This document shows, one piece after another, positions 6,972 to 16,575 of a stretch of 64,000 bases of DNA. Source of the DNA: Lachnospiraceae bacterium UBA7202 (GTDB taxonomy: Bacteria > Bacillota > Clostridia > Lachnospirales > Lachnospiraceae); NCBI GenBank assembly GCA_002490705.1, contig DKUO01000019.1, positions 1-64,000 of the forward strand. The letters run 5' to 3'. Each line of letters opens with the position of its first letter. Position 1 is the first letter of the stretch. The notes under the pieces were generated by a model, which saw only the letters and a program-made list of their open reading frames with translations, had not been told where the DNA came from and did not search any database. A program made the translations under genes and the position numbers.

Positions 6972-9900
6972 ATGGTAGTGGACGAGATTTTAGAAGGTAA
7001 ATTTCATGTTGACGACGGTACTCTGGAGTTTTCCTGCCCGCGAGTTACGCTGTCCCTTCAGGCAGACACGGCCTGCGAGGGGTCTTTTTTCGTGTACGGA
7101 CCGGAAGGGGCTTTGACGGAGGGGAAGGTGTCTGCCTCCGACCTACGCATGGAGTGCGTCTCAACGCGCTTTGGCGGCAGTGAGGACGAAATTTTATACC
7201 GGTTTCATGCCGATGGGATGGAAGCGGGCGACGAGGTGTCCGGCTCTTTCCATATTATCTCAAACAGGGGAGAATACTATCTGCCCTTCGAGGTGAAGAT
7301 AAGCTCCGATGAGATCGTTTCCAGCATGGGAGAAATCCGCAATCTGTTCCATTTTACCAATTTGGCAAGAGAATGCTGGGAAGAGGCGGTAAAACTTTTT
7401 TACTCTCCCGGGTTTCAAAAGGTGTTTACAGGGCATGACAGACAATATTATGCCGCCTACAAGGGACTTTCCGCAGTGCCGGGCAATGAGCACAATATGG
7501 AAGAATTCCTTCTGGAGATCCATAAGAAAAAACCAGTGGAGTATATCCCGGAGGAGCAGCAGATTAAAATAGAAGATCCGGTTGCATCGGTGCGCTATGC
7601 CCTTGTCATTAACCGGAACGGCTGGGGCTATACCCGGTTAAAGATTCGGGCGGAGGGAGACTTCCTGAAACTGCCCGAGGAGTCAGTGGGAGACGATGCT
7701 TTTCTGGGAAACATGTACCGGCTCAACTATGACATAGACACGGAAAAACTACATACCGGCTATAATTTTGGCGCGATTGTGCTGGTGCGGGAGAAGGGGA
7801 CGATACGGATTCCCGTTACGGTGGTATGGCATGCGGCCGGCGGGCTGCTCTCTGGCGCCAGGCGGGAAAAGAAACAGCTCATGGTGCAGCTGATGGAATA
7901 CTATCAGGCCCACCGCCTGAAAAAGATCGGAACGACGACCTGGCTTGCGGAGACGGAAAAGCTCCTCTCCCGCATGGAGCAGCTGGACGATCGGGATACA
8001 GCGGTGAAGCTTTTCAGAGGCCAGCTCCTCATGTCCCAGGAGCGCGGCAACGAGGCGAAATGGCAGATGGAAAAGCTGCGGGACAGGGTGGGCGCCGAGA
8101 GAGAAAAAAATCCGGCCCTGTGGTGTTATTATCTCTACTTGACGACGCTTGTCAGCGACGAGGACGCTTATGTGGATGAGGTGGCGGAAACAGTAGGGCG
8201 GATTTACGAGAGGAGAAGGGGAGATTGGCGGATTGCATGGCTCCTCTTATACCTTTCCGAGGAGTATACGCAGAGCGCCTCCCGCAGATGGATGCTTTTG
8301 GAGGAGATGTTTGCCCATCACTGCACGTCGCCGATGCTCTATATTGAAGCGTGGAATATTCTCTGCATGAACCCGGCCATGCTTCGGAAACTGGATCTGT
8401 TTGAAGAGCAGATCTTGATTTATGCAGTCAAAAACGGGGTGATGCAGGAGGAGATCCTTTTGCAGCTGGTGTATCTTGCGGGACAGAAGCGCGGATATTC
8501 CGAGAGGCTGTTCCAAATCCTGAAGGGCTGCTACGAGCAGACGAAGAACAAGGAAGTGCTTCACGAGATCTGTGCGCTGCTCATCAAGGGAAACCGTTTC
8601 GGAGAGGACTATTTTTCCTGGTATCAGGCCGGTGTGGAGGAAAATCTCCGCATTACAAGGCTTTATGAATATTATATGATGTCGCTTCCGGCGGATTACG
8701 AGGGGGAACTTCCCCGGATCGTACTTTTATATTTTGCCTACAAGAGCGATCTGCACTATGCGGTTACAGCCTATCTCTATGCCTATGTCCATAAGCATCG
8801 GGAGGAGCTGGAAGATATTTATGTAAACTACATGGCGGCCATGGAACACTTTGTCCTGGAGCAGATCAGACGGGGCCGGATCAACCGGGATCTCGCCTAT
8901 CTTTACAATCATTTTGTGGAGCTTTCCATGATTGACGAACAGACCGCAAGGTCTTTGGTATCCCTGCTGTTTATGCGGGAGGTTCGGACAGGGAGCGAGG
9001 CAGTCAGGGAGGTGCTCTTATCCTATCCTTGCAGGGCGGATATCAAACACTTCCCGATGACTGACGGCAGGGCGTTTGTGCCGGTTTATGAGAGCGGCTG
9101 TAAGGTGCTTTTGGGGGACGGAGAGGGGAACTGCTTTACGGAGAGCGTGGAGTACACCGTGGAGGAGTTGATGAATCCGGTCAGGCTGGCGCTGATGATT
9201 GCGCCCTTTGTGAGAAACCATCTGGGCTATGCGGTCTATGCCTGTTACGAGTACCAGCACACCTTTGCGGTGCAGGAGGAGAATGCGGATCTCTTTGTCC
9301 TTTTGTCTGTCTCGGAACGGATCGAGGAGGAGGAAAAGCGAAAGATTCGTCCCATGGTGCTGGATTTCTTCTACGAAAAGGACAGGATGCGGGAGCTGGA
9401 CGAGTATCTGCTCTCTTTGAAGCCGGAGGATGTGTACCGCAAGGACAGAGGCAAGGTCGTGCGTCTTTTGGTGAACCGGGGTATGTACGAGGAGGCGCGG
9501 GAATGGGTCAGGCTGTTCGGGCCTTACGATATAGATGCGAAGACGCTGCTAAAACTGGGCAGCAGGCTTTTGGAGCTGACGGAGACGGAGGACGATCCTC
9601 TGATGACCGGGGTGCTCTTTTATGTGGTGCAGAAGGGCAAATACGACGACAATGTGCTACAGTATCTGATACAATGGTTTTCGGGCACCATCAAGGAAAT
9701 GCGCGACGTGTGGCGCATTGCAGAGTCCTTCGGCGTGGACACGTTCAAATTGTGCGAGAGAATGCTTGTGCAGATGCTCTACACGGGAGCCCATGTGGGG
9801 GAGAAGCTGGAGATCCTTCGCTCTTACAGCAAAAGCGGGGGCAGTGAGCGGATCCGGGCGGCGTTTGTGTCGGCCTGCTGTTACGACTATGTGGTGAAAG

Positions 9901-10523
9901 AGGAGATTACGGATTCCTATGTGTTTGAGAGCGTGTGGCAGCTGTACCAGGAGGAGGCGCCCCTCCATCTTGTCTGCAAAATTGCTTATCTGCGTTACTA
10001 TGCAGACAGGGAGAGGAGCGAGCAGGAGGAGAGCCTGTGCGCGGTCTTTTTGGAATCGTTGTTATCACGGGGAATTGTGATGCCTTTTTACAAAAGCTAT
10101 TATGGCTGTATGCCGCAGCTTAGCGCCTATCTGGATAAGACCATGGTGGAATACCGGGCGGCATCCGGCTCCCGGGTCATGATTCACTATCTGATTCAGG
10201 ACGAGGGGGAAGAGGGGCAGGAGTATACGCATGAGGAGATGCGCAACATGTTCGGCGGCATCTGCGTGAAGGAGTTTATTCTTTTCTTCGGGGAGAAGCT
10301 GCAATACTATATTACGGAGGAGTCCGCAGCCGGCGGGCAGCTCACGGAGAGCAATGCGATCAGTAAGAGCGACGCGGGAGAGGAAAACGGCGAGGGGAGA
10401 TTCAGTCTTTTAAACGACATTATGATCGGGAAGACCCTGCATGATTATGATACGGTGAGCGATCTGCTTCTGGAATATTTCAGGCAGGATCATGTGGTGG
10501 AGCAGATCTTCATACCCAGATGA
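6972..10523 (+). CDS. Giant DUF5717-type protein with beta-sandwich head and helical repeats
   Basis: 1183 residues. The N-terminus (EILEGKFHVDDGTLEFSCPRV) and a beta-rich region of about 110 residues match the family annotated as DUF5717. The remainder is a very long array of helical hairpins resembling TPR or solenoid repeats, with no catalytic motif, signal peptide or membrane segment. A cytosolic scaffold is the best structural guess. It heads a tight four-gene operon; the next gene follows after nine bases and encodes an actin/Hsp70-fold protein. The ATG lacks a ribosome binding site and coincides with the predicted transcription start. Function is unknown for the family. Confidence 0.75.
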   Translation: MVVDEILEGKFHVDDGTLEFSCPRVTLSLQADTACEGSFFVYGPEGALTEGKVSASDLRMECVSTRFGGSEDEILYRFHADGMEAGDEVSGSFHIISNRGEYYLPFEVKISSDEIVSSMGEIRNLFHFTNLARECWEEAVKLFYSPGFQKVFTGHDRQYYAAYKGLSAVPGNEHNMEEFLLEIHKKKPVEYIPEEQQIKIEDPVASVRYALVINRNGWGYTRLKIRAEGDFLKLPEESVGDDAFLGNMYRLNYDIDTEKLHTGYNFGAIVLVREKGTIRIPVTVVWHAAGGLLSGARREKKQLMVQLMEYYQAHRLKKIGTTTWLAETEKLLSRMEQLDDRDTAVKLFRGQLLMSQERGNEAKWQMEKLRDRVGAEREKNPALWCYYLYLTTLVSDEDAYVDEVAETVGRIYERRRGDWRIAWLLLYLSEEYTQSASRRWMLLEEMFAHHCTSPMLYIEAWNILCMNPAMLRKLDLFEEQILIYAVKNGVMQEEILLQLVYLAGQKRGYSERLFQILKGCYEQTKNKEVLHEICALLIKGNRFGEDYFSWYQAGVEENLRITRLYEYYMMSLPADYEGELPRIVLLYFAYKSDLHYAVTAYLYAYVHKHREELEDIYVNYMAAMEHFVLEQIRRGRINRDLAYLYNHFVELSMIDEQTARSLVSLLFMREVRTGSEAVREVLLSYPCRADIKHFPMTDGRAFVPVYESGCKVLLGDGEGNCFTESVEYTVEELMNPVRLALMIAPFVRNHLGYAVYACYEYQHTFAVQEENADLFVLLSVSERIEEEEKRKIRPMVLDFFYEKDRMRELDEYLLSLKPEDVYRKDRGKVVRLLVNRGMYEEAREWVRLFGPYDIDAKTLLKLGSRLLELTETEDDPLMTGVLFYVVQKGKYDDNVLQYLIQWFSGTIKEMRDVWRIAESFGVDTFKLCERMLVQMLYTGAHVGEKLEILRSYSKSGGSERIRAAFVSACCYDYVVKEEITDSYVFESVWQLYQEEAPLHLVCKIAYLRYYADRERSEQEESLCAVFLESLLSRGIVMPFYKSYYGCMPQLSAYLDKTMVEYRAASGSRVMIHYLIQDEGEEGQEYTHEEMRNMFGGICVKEFILFFGEKLQYYITEESAAGGQLTESNAISKSDAGEENGEGRFSLLNDIMIGKTLHDYDTVSDLLLEYFRQDHVVEQIFIPR

Positions 10524-10532
10524 GGTTAGGTT

Positions 10533-11846
10533 ATGTTTCGGGAACGGAAAGAGGAGGAAAAACTGCATAAGGGAAGCCTGCTTGCCGGCTATGATCTGGG
10601 AGAGCGGTATGCCCAGATCAGCTACTGTCTTTTCGGACAGGGGGATGTGGAGACAGTGGCGCCTGTGGTGGGGACGAAGCAGTACAACATTCCTTTTATG
10701 TTATGTAAACGAAAAGGTACGAACCAGTGGCTCTATGGAAAAGAGGCGGTGAAGAGCAGCGGGGAGGAAGATATGTTCCCGGTGGAAAATCTGCTGTCTC
10801 TTGCCAGAAGCGGGGAGAAGGTGGAGATCGACGGGGAATCCTATGAACCGGCGGCGCTTTTGACCCTCTTTATCAAAAAGAGCCTTGGCCTGTTGAGTCT
10901 CATTTCTCCGTTGGAAAACATTGCCGCGTTCATGTTTACGGTGGACGGCATGGATGACCGTATGGTTGAGGTGCTCTTGCAGGTGGCGGCCAACCTGAAT
11001 TTGAACACGGAACGGATCTATTTCCAAAGCCACACGGAGAGTCTTTACTCTTTTATGCTGTATCAGCCGTCCCAGCTGTGGGCTTATCAGGTGGTGGTCT
11101 GCGAGCATGACGGCAGATATTTAAAGACCTACCGCATGGAGTGCAACAAGCGCACCACACCGATTGTTGCGCTGATTGAGGAGGCACGCTACGAGACGCT
11201 GGTGGTGCCTCTGGAGGATGAGGAGAAAGAGATCAAGGAGGACGCGTTCCGGCTTGCGGACGAGAGGTTTTTAGCCATTCTGGAAGAGATGTGCGAGGGG
11301 CGTATTGTTTCCTCCGCCTATCTTTTGGGAGACGGTTTCCGGGAAGAATGGCATAAGAGGTCGTTGCAGTTTCTGTGCCGCAACAGACGGGTGTTTCAGG
11401 GAAATAATCTGTTCAGCAGAGGCGCGGTTTACAGTCTTCTGGAAAAATTCGATCCCAGCGAGGCGGGGCAGACCCACATCTTTTTGGGAGAGGATAAATT
11501 GAAGGCCAACATCGGCATGCGTGTGCTCAGACAGGGAAAGGAGTCGTATTTCGCACTGTTAGATGCGGGCGAGAGCTGGTATGAGCAGCATAAATCCTGC
11601 GAGATCCTTCTGGGGGAGGAGAAAACGCTCTCCTTTGTGATTACGCCTCTTACGGGAAAAAATGCCGAGACGCGGACCATTCCCCTTACCGGGGTCAGGG
11701 AGACGGGCGCTCCTTTTACCCGATATGCGCTGGAGGTGTCGATGGCTTCCCCCGATACGGTGCGGGTTGCGGTGACAGATCTGGGGCTGGGAGAATTTTT
11801 CCCGTCGGCGGGACAGCGGTGGGAGGAGTCCTTCTGCATAGTATGA
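10533..11846 (+). CDS. DUF5716-type protein with an actin/Hsp70-like (ASKHA) fold
   Basis: 437 residues. AGYDLGERYAQISY (about 23-36) fits a phosphate-1 loop, and AYLLGDGFREEW followed by FQGNNLFSRGAVYSLL (about 265-305) fits the adenosine-binding turn that ends ASKHA domains. The second phosphate loop is weak, so nucleotide binding is plausible but not certain. It matches the family annotated as DUF5716 and is translationally close to the giant partner upstream (nine-base gap, GAGGT ribosome site). A nucleotide-dependent client- or scaffold-binding role is inference. Confidence 0.65.
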   Translation: MFRERKEEEKLHKGSLLAGYDLGERYAQISYCLFGQGDVETVAPVVGTKQYNIPFMLCKRKGTNQWLYGKEAVKSSGEEDMFPVENLLSLARSGEKVEIDGESYEPAALLTLFIKKSLGLLSLISPLENIAAFMFTVDGMDDRMVEVLLQVAANLNLNTERIYFQSHTESLYSFMLYQPSQLWAYQVVVCEHDGRYLKTYRMECNKRTTPIVALIEEARYETLVVPLEDEEKEIKEDAFRLADERFLAILEEMCEGRIVSSAYLLGDGFREEWHKRSLQFLCRNRRVFQGNNLFSRGAVYSLLEKFDPSEAGQTHIFLGEDKLKANIGMRVLRQGKESYFALLDAGESWYEQHKSCEILLGEEKTLSFVITPLTGKNAETRTIPLTGVRETGAPFTRYALEVSMASPDTVRVAVTDLGLGEFFPSAGQRWEESFCIV

Positions 11847-11866
11847 GCTGAGGTACATAAGAAAAA

Positions 11867-12715
11867 ATGGACAGTCAGATGATTTTGGGGACCGGCCGGC
11901 GCGCCGAGAAACCCTACTACATGGAAAGATTTTATGTAAACCTATATTCGGTGGAGGAATTGTGCTTTCTCTTTGTGGACAGGGCGGAGCTTCTGGACGG
12001 GGAGATCATACAGCGGGAGATGGTTCGGTGGCTGGATGAGGAGTGCGGTCTGGGGGATCTGGCCCATGAGCTGGATGCGCTGTTGAACCGTAAGGGTTCC
12101 ACGGCGGCCTATGTGGGCGCGGTGTTGGAGTATGTGAATCTCTACCCGCCAGATGTGATTCAGAGGACAGAAGAGATTGTGCGCGGCAACGAGGGCCTGA
12201 GCCCCTATGAGCGGCAGAAGGCCAAGGCGGATTATCTGTTAGGGGAAAAGCGCTATCTGGCGGCGCTGCAGCAATATCAGAATCTGGCCCATACGGTGCC
12301 GGACAGTGAGAAGCTTCTTCTGGCAAAGCTCTACCACAATATGGGAGTGGCCTGCGCGGCTATGTTTCTCTACGGACAGGCGGCTGAATGGTTCCAAAAA
12401 TCCTATGAGACCGACGGGAAGCGGGAAGGGCTGACCATGTATTTGGCGGCGCTGCGTATGGGGCAGCAGGAGAACGCATATATTGATTATATTGCGGCAC
12501 ATCCTGAGTATCATGATTTGTCCTTGGAGGTGGAGCGGATGGTCAAGCGGGCGGAAGGTTCGTTTGAGGGAACAGACGAAAACCGGATGTTAGTGACCTA
12601 TCAGGTGATGAAGGACGAGGGGGCGGGCGCGATCGGAAGTTCGACGCCGTATTACGAGGAGATTGAGAAGCTGACTGCGGGGATGAAGAGCAGCTACCGC
12701 AGGAGTATGAGTTAA
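11867..12715 (+). CDS. Hypothetical TPR-like helical protein
   Basis: 282 residues, third gene of the DUF5717 operon, 20 bases after the previous stop. The N-terminal region carries acidic helices (VEELCFLFVDRAELLDGE). About residues 110-210 read as two to three TPR-like hairpins (RYLAALQQYQNLAHTVPDSEKLL, then FLYGQAAEWFQKSYETD). No signal peptide or membrane segment. Probably a cytosolic adaptor working with its operon neighbours; no reaction can be assigned. Confidence 0.6.
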   Translation: MDSQMILGTGRRAEKPYYMERFYVNLYSVEELCFLFVDRAELLDGEIIQREMVRWLDEECGLGDLAHELDALLNRKGSTAAYVGAVLEYVNLYPPDVIQRTEEIVRGNEGLSPYERQKAKADYLLGEKRYLAALQQYQNLAHTVPDSEKLLLAKLYHNMGVACAAMFLYGQAAEWFQKSYETDGKREGLTMYLAALRMGQQENAYIDYIAAHPEYHDLSLEVERMVKRAEGSFEGTDENRMLVTYQVMKDEGAGAIGSSTPYYEEIEKLTAGMKSSYRRSMS

Positions 12716-12728
12716 ACGAGGAGGAAAA

Positions 12729-13910
12729 ATGGGCTTTATAAAGAGACTGCTTGACAGATTTCGCAAAGATTATGACGAGTACGACGAGGAAGAGTGGGAA
12801 GAGGAGGAGTCTCCTCGCGAGATAGATTTTAACAACAAAGAACAGCGAAACGACTATGTGAAAAACTGTCTGGAAAAGATGGCGGAGGCCACAAAGGAGT
12901 TAGAGAACCTGAACTTCGAGTACAATATGGTCACCTCCTATCTGAAGGACATGGAGGAGATTGAGGCGCTGCCGCCGGAGGAGAGCGAACAGCTCAAGGA
13001 CTGCGCCAGACGGGTGTCTTTACTACAGGAGCGGAAAACAGACTTCATGGGGCGGCCCCACCGGATTACGGACGAGAAGTACCGCATGGTGGAGCGCATG
13101 GAAGACCAGATGGAGGAGGCATTTGATAAGATCACCGATGCGGAGAATTATCAGGAGCTGATCCGCAAGGATTTGAGCCGGCTGGAAGGCGAAAAACACG
13201 CCTATCTCTACCGCAAGAATGAGGTGATGCGGCTGATTTCCGATACCAAGGGCATGGCCATTATCTGTGTGACAGCCCTTGGATTATGCGTGCTGTTACT
13301 TTTGTTTTTACAGTTTTTCCTCGACATGGATACCCAGCTTGGCTATCTTCTCACGGCAGGAGCCGCGGCGGTTGTGATTACCCTGATCTATGTCAAGCAT
13401 ATGGATGCAAGGCGGGAACTGAAACGGGTGGAGACGGGAATCAACAAGATTATCCTCCTACAGAATAAAGTAAAAATCCGCTATGTGAACAACACCAATC
13501 TTCTGGAGTATCTGTATATGAAATACGGGGTATCCAGCGCCAAGGAATTGACGGAAATGTGGGAGAATTATAAGCTGGAAAAGGAAGAACGGGAGAAATT
13601 CCGCAGGGCGGAGCTGGATTTGGATTACAATGAGCAGGAGCTTTTGCAGATGTTGAAGTGCTACCAGATACAGGACCCGGCCATCTGGCTGCACCAGACG
13701 GAGGCGATCTTAGAGCCGAAGGAAATGGTGGAAATCAGGCACAATCTGATTATCCGCAGACAGTCTTTGAGACGGCGGATGGATTATAATAAGGAAGTGG
13801 TGGCGGGCACTTCCCAGAGGGATATCAAGGCCCTTGTGGAGCGGTATCCGAAGTATGCAAAAGAGATTATGAAGACGGTGGAAGAGTACGAACAGAAATT
13901 CAATTCTTAA
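12729..13910 (+). CDS. Coiled-coil membrane protein
   Basis: 393 residues, start supported by GAGGAGG. A highly acidic N-terminus (EYDEEEWEEEE, about 16-27) precedes long coiled coils, then two membrane helices at about 178-200 and 207-225 (ICVTALGLCVLLLLFLQFF; LGYLLTAGAAAVVITLIYV) and a second coiled-coil/helical region to the end. Both large parts probably face the cytoplasm, which would tether the DUF5717-DUF5716 partners to the membrane. It is the last gene of that operon; purB follows after 34 bases. Confidence 0.65.
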   Translation: MGFIKRLLDRFRKDYDEYDEEEWEEEESPREIDFNNKEQRNDYVKNCLEKMAEATKELENLNFEYNMVTSYLKDMEEIEALPPEESEQLKDCARRVSLLQERKTDFMGRPHRITDEKYRMVERMEDQMEEAFDKITDAENYQELIRKDLSRLEGEKHAYLYRKNEVMRLISDTKGMAIICVTALGLCVLLLLFLQFFLDMDTQLGYLLTAGAAAVVITLIYVKHMDARRELKRVETGINKIILLQNKVKIRYVNNTNLLEYLYMKYGVSSAKELTEMWENYKLEKEEREKFRRAELDLDYNEQELLQMLKCYQIQDPAIWLHQTEAILEPKEMVEIRHNLIIRRQSLRRRMDYNKEVVAGTSQRDIKALVERYPKYAKEIMKTVEEYEQKFNS

Positions 13911-13944
13911 AAGTCCATGTAAGAGAGGCGGAAAGGAAGTAACT

Positions 13945-15396
13945 ATGAGTACAGACAGATATGTGAGCCCTTTGTCGGAGCGGTATGCCAGTAAGGAGAT
14001 GCAGTATATTTTTTCCCCGGATATGAAATTCCGGACATGGCGGAGGCTCTGGATTGCGCTGGCGGAGACGGAGATGGAGCTGGGACTTTCCCAGAACGGG
14101 AAGCCTGTGATCACGCAGGAGCAGATCGACGAGTTAAAAAGCCATGCGGAGGATATCAACTACGAGGTGGCGAAGGCCAGAGAGAAGGAAGTGCGCCATG
14201 ACGTGATGAGCCACGTCTATGCCTACGGACAGCAGTGTCCCAAGGCTGCCGGCATCATTCATCTGGGGGCAACCTCCTGCTATGTGGGCGATAACACGGA
14301 TATCATTGTGATGCGCGAGGCGCTGAAACTGGTGAAAAAGAAGCTGGTCAATGTGATTGCGGAGCTTTCCAAGTTTGCCGACGAGTACAAGGCGCTTCCC
14401 ACGCTGGCTTTTACCCATTTCCAGCCGGCCCAGCCTACCACCGTTGGCAAGCGGGCCACACTCTGGGCGCAGGAGTTCTGCATGGATCTGGAGGATCTGG
14501 ACTATGTGCTGGGCAGTTTGAAGCTTTTGGGCTCTAAGGGCACTACGGGGACGCAGGCTTCCTTTTTGGAGCTTTTTGAGGGCGATCAGGAGACGATTGA
14601 TAAGATTGATCCCATGATTGCGGAGAAGATGGGATTTGACAAGTGCTATCCGGTGTCCGGGCAGACCTACTCCCGCAAGGTGGATACGAGAGTCTGCAAC
14701 ATATTGGCAGGCATCGCGTCCTCCGCCCACAAGATGTCCAATGATATCCGGCTGCTACAGCATTTGAAGGAAGTGGAGGAGCCCTTTGAGAAGAGCCAGA
14801 TCGGATCCTCCGCCATGGCCTACAAGAGAAACCCCATGCGCAGCGAGCGGATTGCCTCTCTGGCCCGCTTCGTGATGGTGGACGCCTTAAACCCGGCGAT
14901 CACCGCCTCCGTCCAGTGGTTTGAACGGACGCTGGATGATTCCGCCAACAAGCGGCTCTCGATTCCGGAGGCCTTTCTGGCGGTGGACGGGATTCTGGAT
15001 CTTTGTCTGAATGTGGTGGACGGTCTGGTGGTGTATGATAAGGTGATCACCAAGCGGCTGATGAGCGAGCTCCCCTTCATGGCGACGGAAAATATCATGA
15101 TGGATGCGGTCAAGATGGGCGGCAACAGGCAGGAACTGCATGAGAAAATCAGGGAGCTTTCCATGATCGCCGGTGCAAACGTGAAGCGGGAGGGAAAGGA
15201 AAATAATCTCTTGGAGCTGATCGCGGCGGACCCGGCCTTCAATATGAGCAAAGAGGATCTGGAAAAGACGATGGACCCAGCGAAGTATGTGGGCCGTGCA
15301 CCCTTGCAGGTGGAGAAGTTCCTCGAGGAGGTTGTGAAGCCGATTCTGCGGGAAAATAAAGAACTGCTTGGGGTGAAAGCGGAGATTACAGTTTAA
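13945..15396 (+). CDS. purB: Adenylosuccinate lyase
   Basis: 483 residues. It catalyses two beta-eliminations releasing fumarate: SAICAR to AICAR, and adenylosuccinate to AMP. The fumarase/aspartase superfamily signature SSAMAYKRNPM lies at about 287-297, with the TSCYVGDNTD and THFQPAQPTT segments that form the active site with neighbouring subunits of the tetramer. Length is normal for the clostridial form. Ribosome site GGAAAGGAAG precedes the ATG. purA is 6 kb downstream on the same strand, so the AMP branch genes are near each other but not in one operon. Confidence 0.96.
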   Translation: MSTDRYVSPLSERYASKEMQYIFSPDMKFRTWRRLWIALAETEMELGLSQNGKPVITQEQIDELKSHAEDINYEVAKAREKEVRHDVMSHVYAYGQQCPKAAGIIHLGATSCYVGDNTDIIVMREALKLVKKKLVNVIAELSKFADEYKALPTLAFTHFQPAQPTTVGKRATLWAQEFCMDLEDLDYVLGSLKLLGSKGTTGTQASFLELFEGDQETIDKIDPMIAEKMGFDKCYPVSGQTYSRKVDTRVCNILAGIASSAHKMSNDIRLLQHLKEVEEPFEKSQIGSSAMAYKRNPMRSERIASLARFVMVDALNPAITASVQWFERTLDDSANKRLSIPEAFLAVDGILDLCLNVVDGLVVYDKVITKRLMSELPFMATENIMMDAVKMGGNRQELHEKIRELSMIAGANVKREGKENNLLELIAADPAFNMSKEDLEKTMDPAKYVGRAPLQVEKFLEEVVKPILRENKELLGVKAEITV

Positions 15397-15458
15397 GAGC
15401 TTGCGCGGGAATGGGGAATGTGATAGATTAGAAGGAAACATAAAAAGAAGGCGATAGT

Positions 15459-16343
15459 GTGAAAGAAATAGAGCAGGACTTTGAGAAGACGGCGATGCGG
15501 GTATCCACGGTCAGCATTGCGGCCAATTTTGTGTTGACTGTCTTTAAGCTTCTGGCGGGTGTGATCGCCCACTCCGGCGCAATGATTTCCGACGCCATCC
15601 ATTCGGCGTCGGATGTGTTCAGCACCATTGTGGTCATCATAGGCATCCGAATATCCAGAAAGGCGTCGGATAAGGACCACCCTTACGGGCATGAACGATT
15701 GGAATGTGTGGCGGCCATTGTGCTTGCCACCATTCTTGCATTTACCGGTCTGGGGATCGGTTATACGGCGCTTGGAAAGATTGTGGGCGGTGATTATGCA
15801 GGTCTGGCAGTGCCGGGACGGCTTGCTCTTGTGGCGGCGGTGGTCTCCATTCTGGTGAAGGAAGCGATGTACCAATACACGAAAATCTGCGCTAAGCGGA
15901 TTGATTCCAGCGCTTTGATGGCGGATGCGTGGCATCACCGCTCGGACGCTCTGTCCTCTGTGGGCGCGCTGATCGGTATCGGTGGCGCGAGACTCGGTTT
16001 TCCGATTCTGGACCCCGTAGCCAGTGTGGTGATCTGCGTCTTTATTGAGAAGGCGGCTTACGAAATCTTTATGGATGCGGTAGATAAAATGGTGGATAAG
16101 GCATGTGACGAGGAGACAGAGCATGCTCTGATACAGTGCGCCATGGATCAGGAGGGAGTGCTTGGCGTGGACCTTCTGCATACCCGCGTTTTCGGCAATA
16201 AGATCTATGTGGATATCGAAATTCGTGCGGATGGGGAGGAAACCCTGCGGCAGGCCCATGCCATAGCGGAGCGGGTACACGATTCCATTGAGAAAAATTT
16301 CCCCAAAGTGAAACATATTATGGTGCATGTGAATCCCGGTTGA
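15459..16343 (+). CDS. Cation diffusion facilitator family metal exporter
   Basis: 294 residues from a GTG start. Six membrane helices with the metal site in helix 2 (SDAIHSASD) and helix 5 (DAWHHRSD), then a cytoplasmic domain of about 90 residues (VLGVDLLHTRVFGNKIYVDIEI). These proteins swap Zn, Fe, Mn or Cd ions for protons; which ion is used here cannot be told. The heavy-metal P-type ATPase just downstream suggests a shared metal-efflux role. Confidence 0.9.
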   Translation: MKEIEQDFEKTAMRVSTVSIAANFVLTVFKLLAGVIAHSGAMISDAIHSASDVFSTIVVIIGIRISRKASDKDHPYGHERLECVAAIVLATILAFTGLGIGYTALGKIVGGDYAGLAVPGRLALVAAVVSILVKEAMYQYTKICAKRIDSSALMADAWHHRSDALSSVGALIGIGGARLGFPILDPVASVVICVFIEKAAYEIFMDAVDKMVDKACDEETEHALIQCAMDQEGVLGVDLLHTRVFGNKIYVDIEIRADGEETLRQAHAIAERVHDSIEKNFPKVKHIMVHVNPG

Positions 16344-16507
16344 TCTCTGTGGTGAAGGATGCTGCTGTGGCTTGCGTATCGGTGGAAAAGATAGTAAAAT
16401 AAGGGAGACATCTTCAGTTCTGGGAGGAGTACGGAAACGTATCGCCAGTGTCTCGGTTCACACACAGAATATCCCGGAGAACACTTGGCGGCTGGAGATG
16501 TTTTTTC

Positions 16508-16545
16508 TTGACAAACAATTAAATAAGTGTTTAAATGTTCATATA
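16508..16545 (+). promoter_or_regulatory. Promoter with ArsR/SmtB-like operator before the metal ATPase
   Basis: TTGACA (16508-16513) and TTAAAT (16531-16536) are 17 bases apart. The -10 is embedded in a partly symmetric AT-rich stretch centred on TTTAAA (TAAGTGTTTAAATGTTCATA, 16524-16543), similar in style to ArsR/SmtB-family metal-sensor operators. No regulator gene is visible next to it. Confidence 0.45.
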
Positions 16546-16575
16546 AAGAAATGTAGAGGAAGGGGAGAGACGACC

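Noticed and set aside
15393..16328. 311-codon minus-strand frame opposite the cation diffusion facilitator
   Set aside because: Composition is typical of a shadow and the plus strand encodes a full CDF protein.
16372..16575. N-terminal extension of the metal ATPase
   Set aside because: It crosses the promoter and operator-like site, and ATG 16576 has a good ribosome site.
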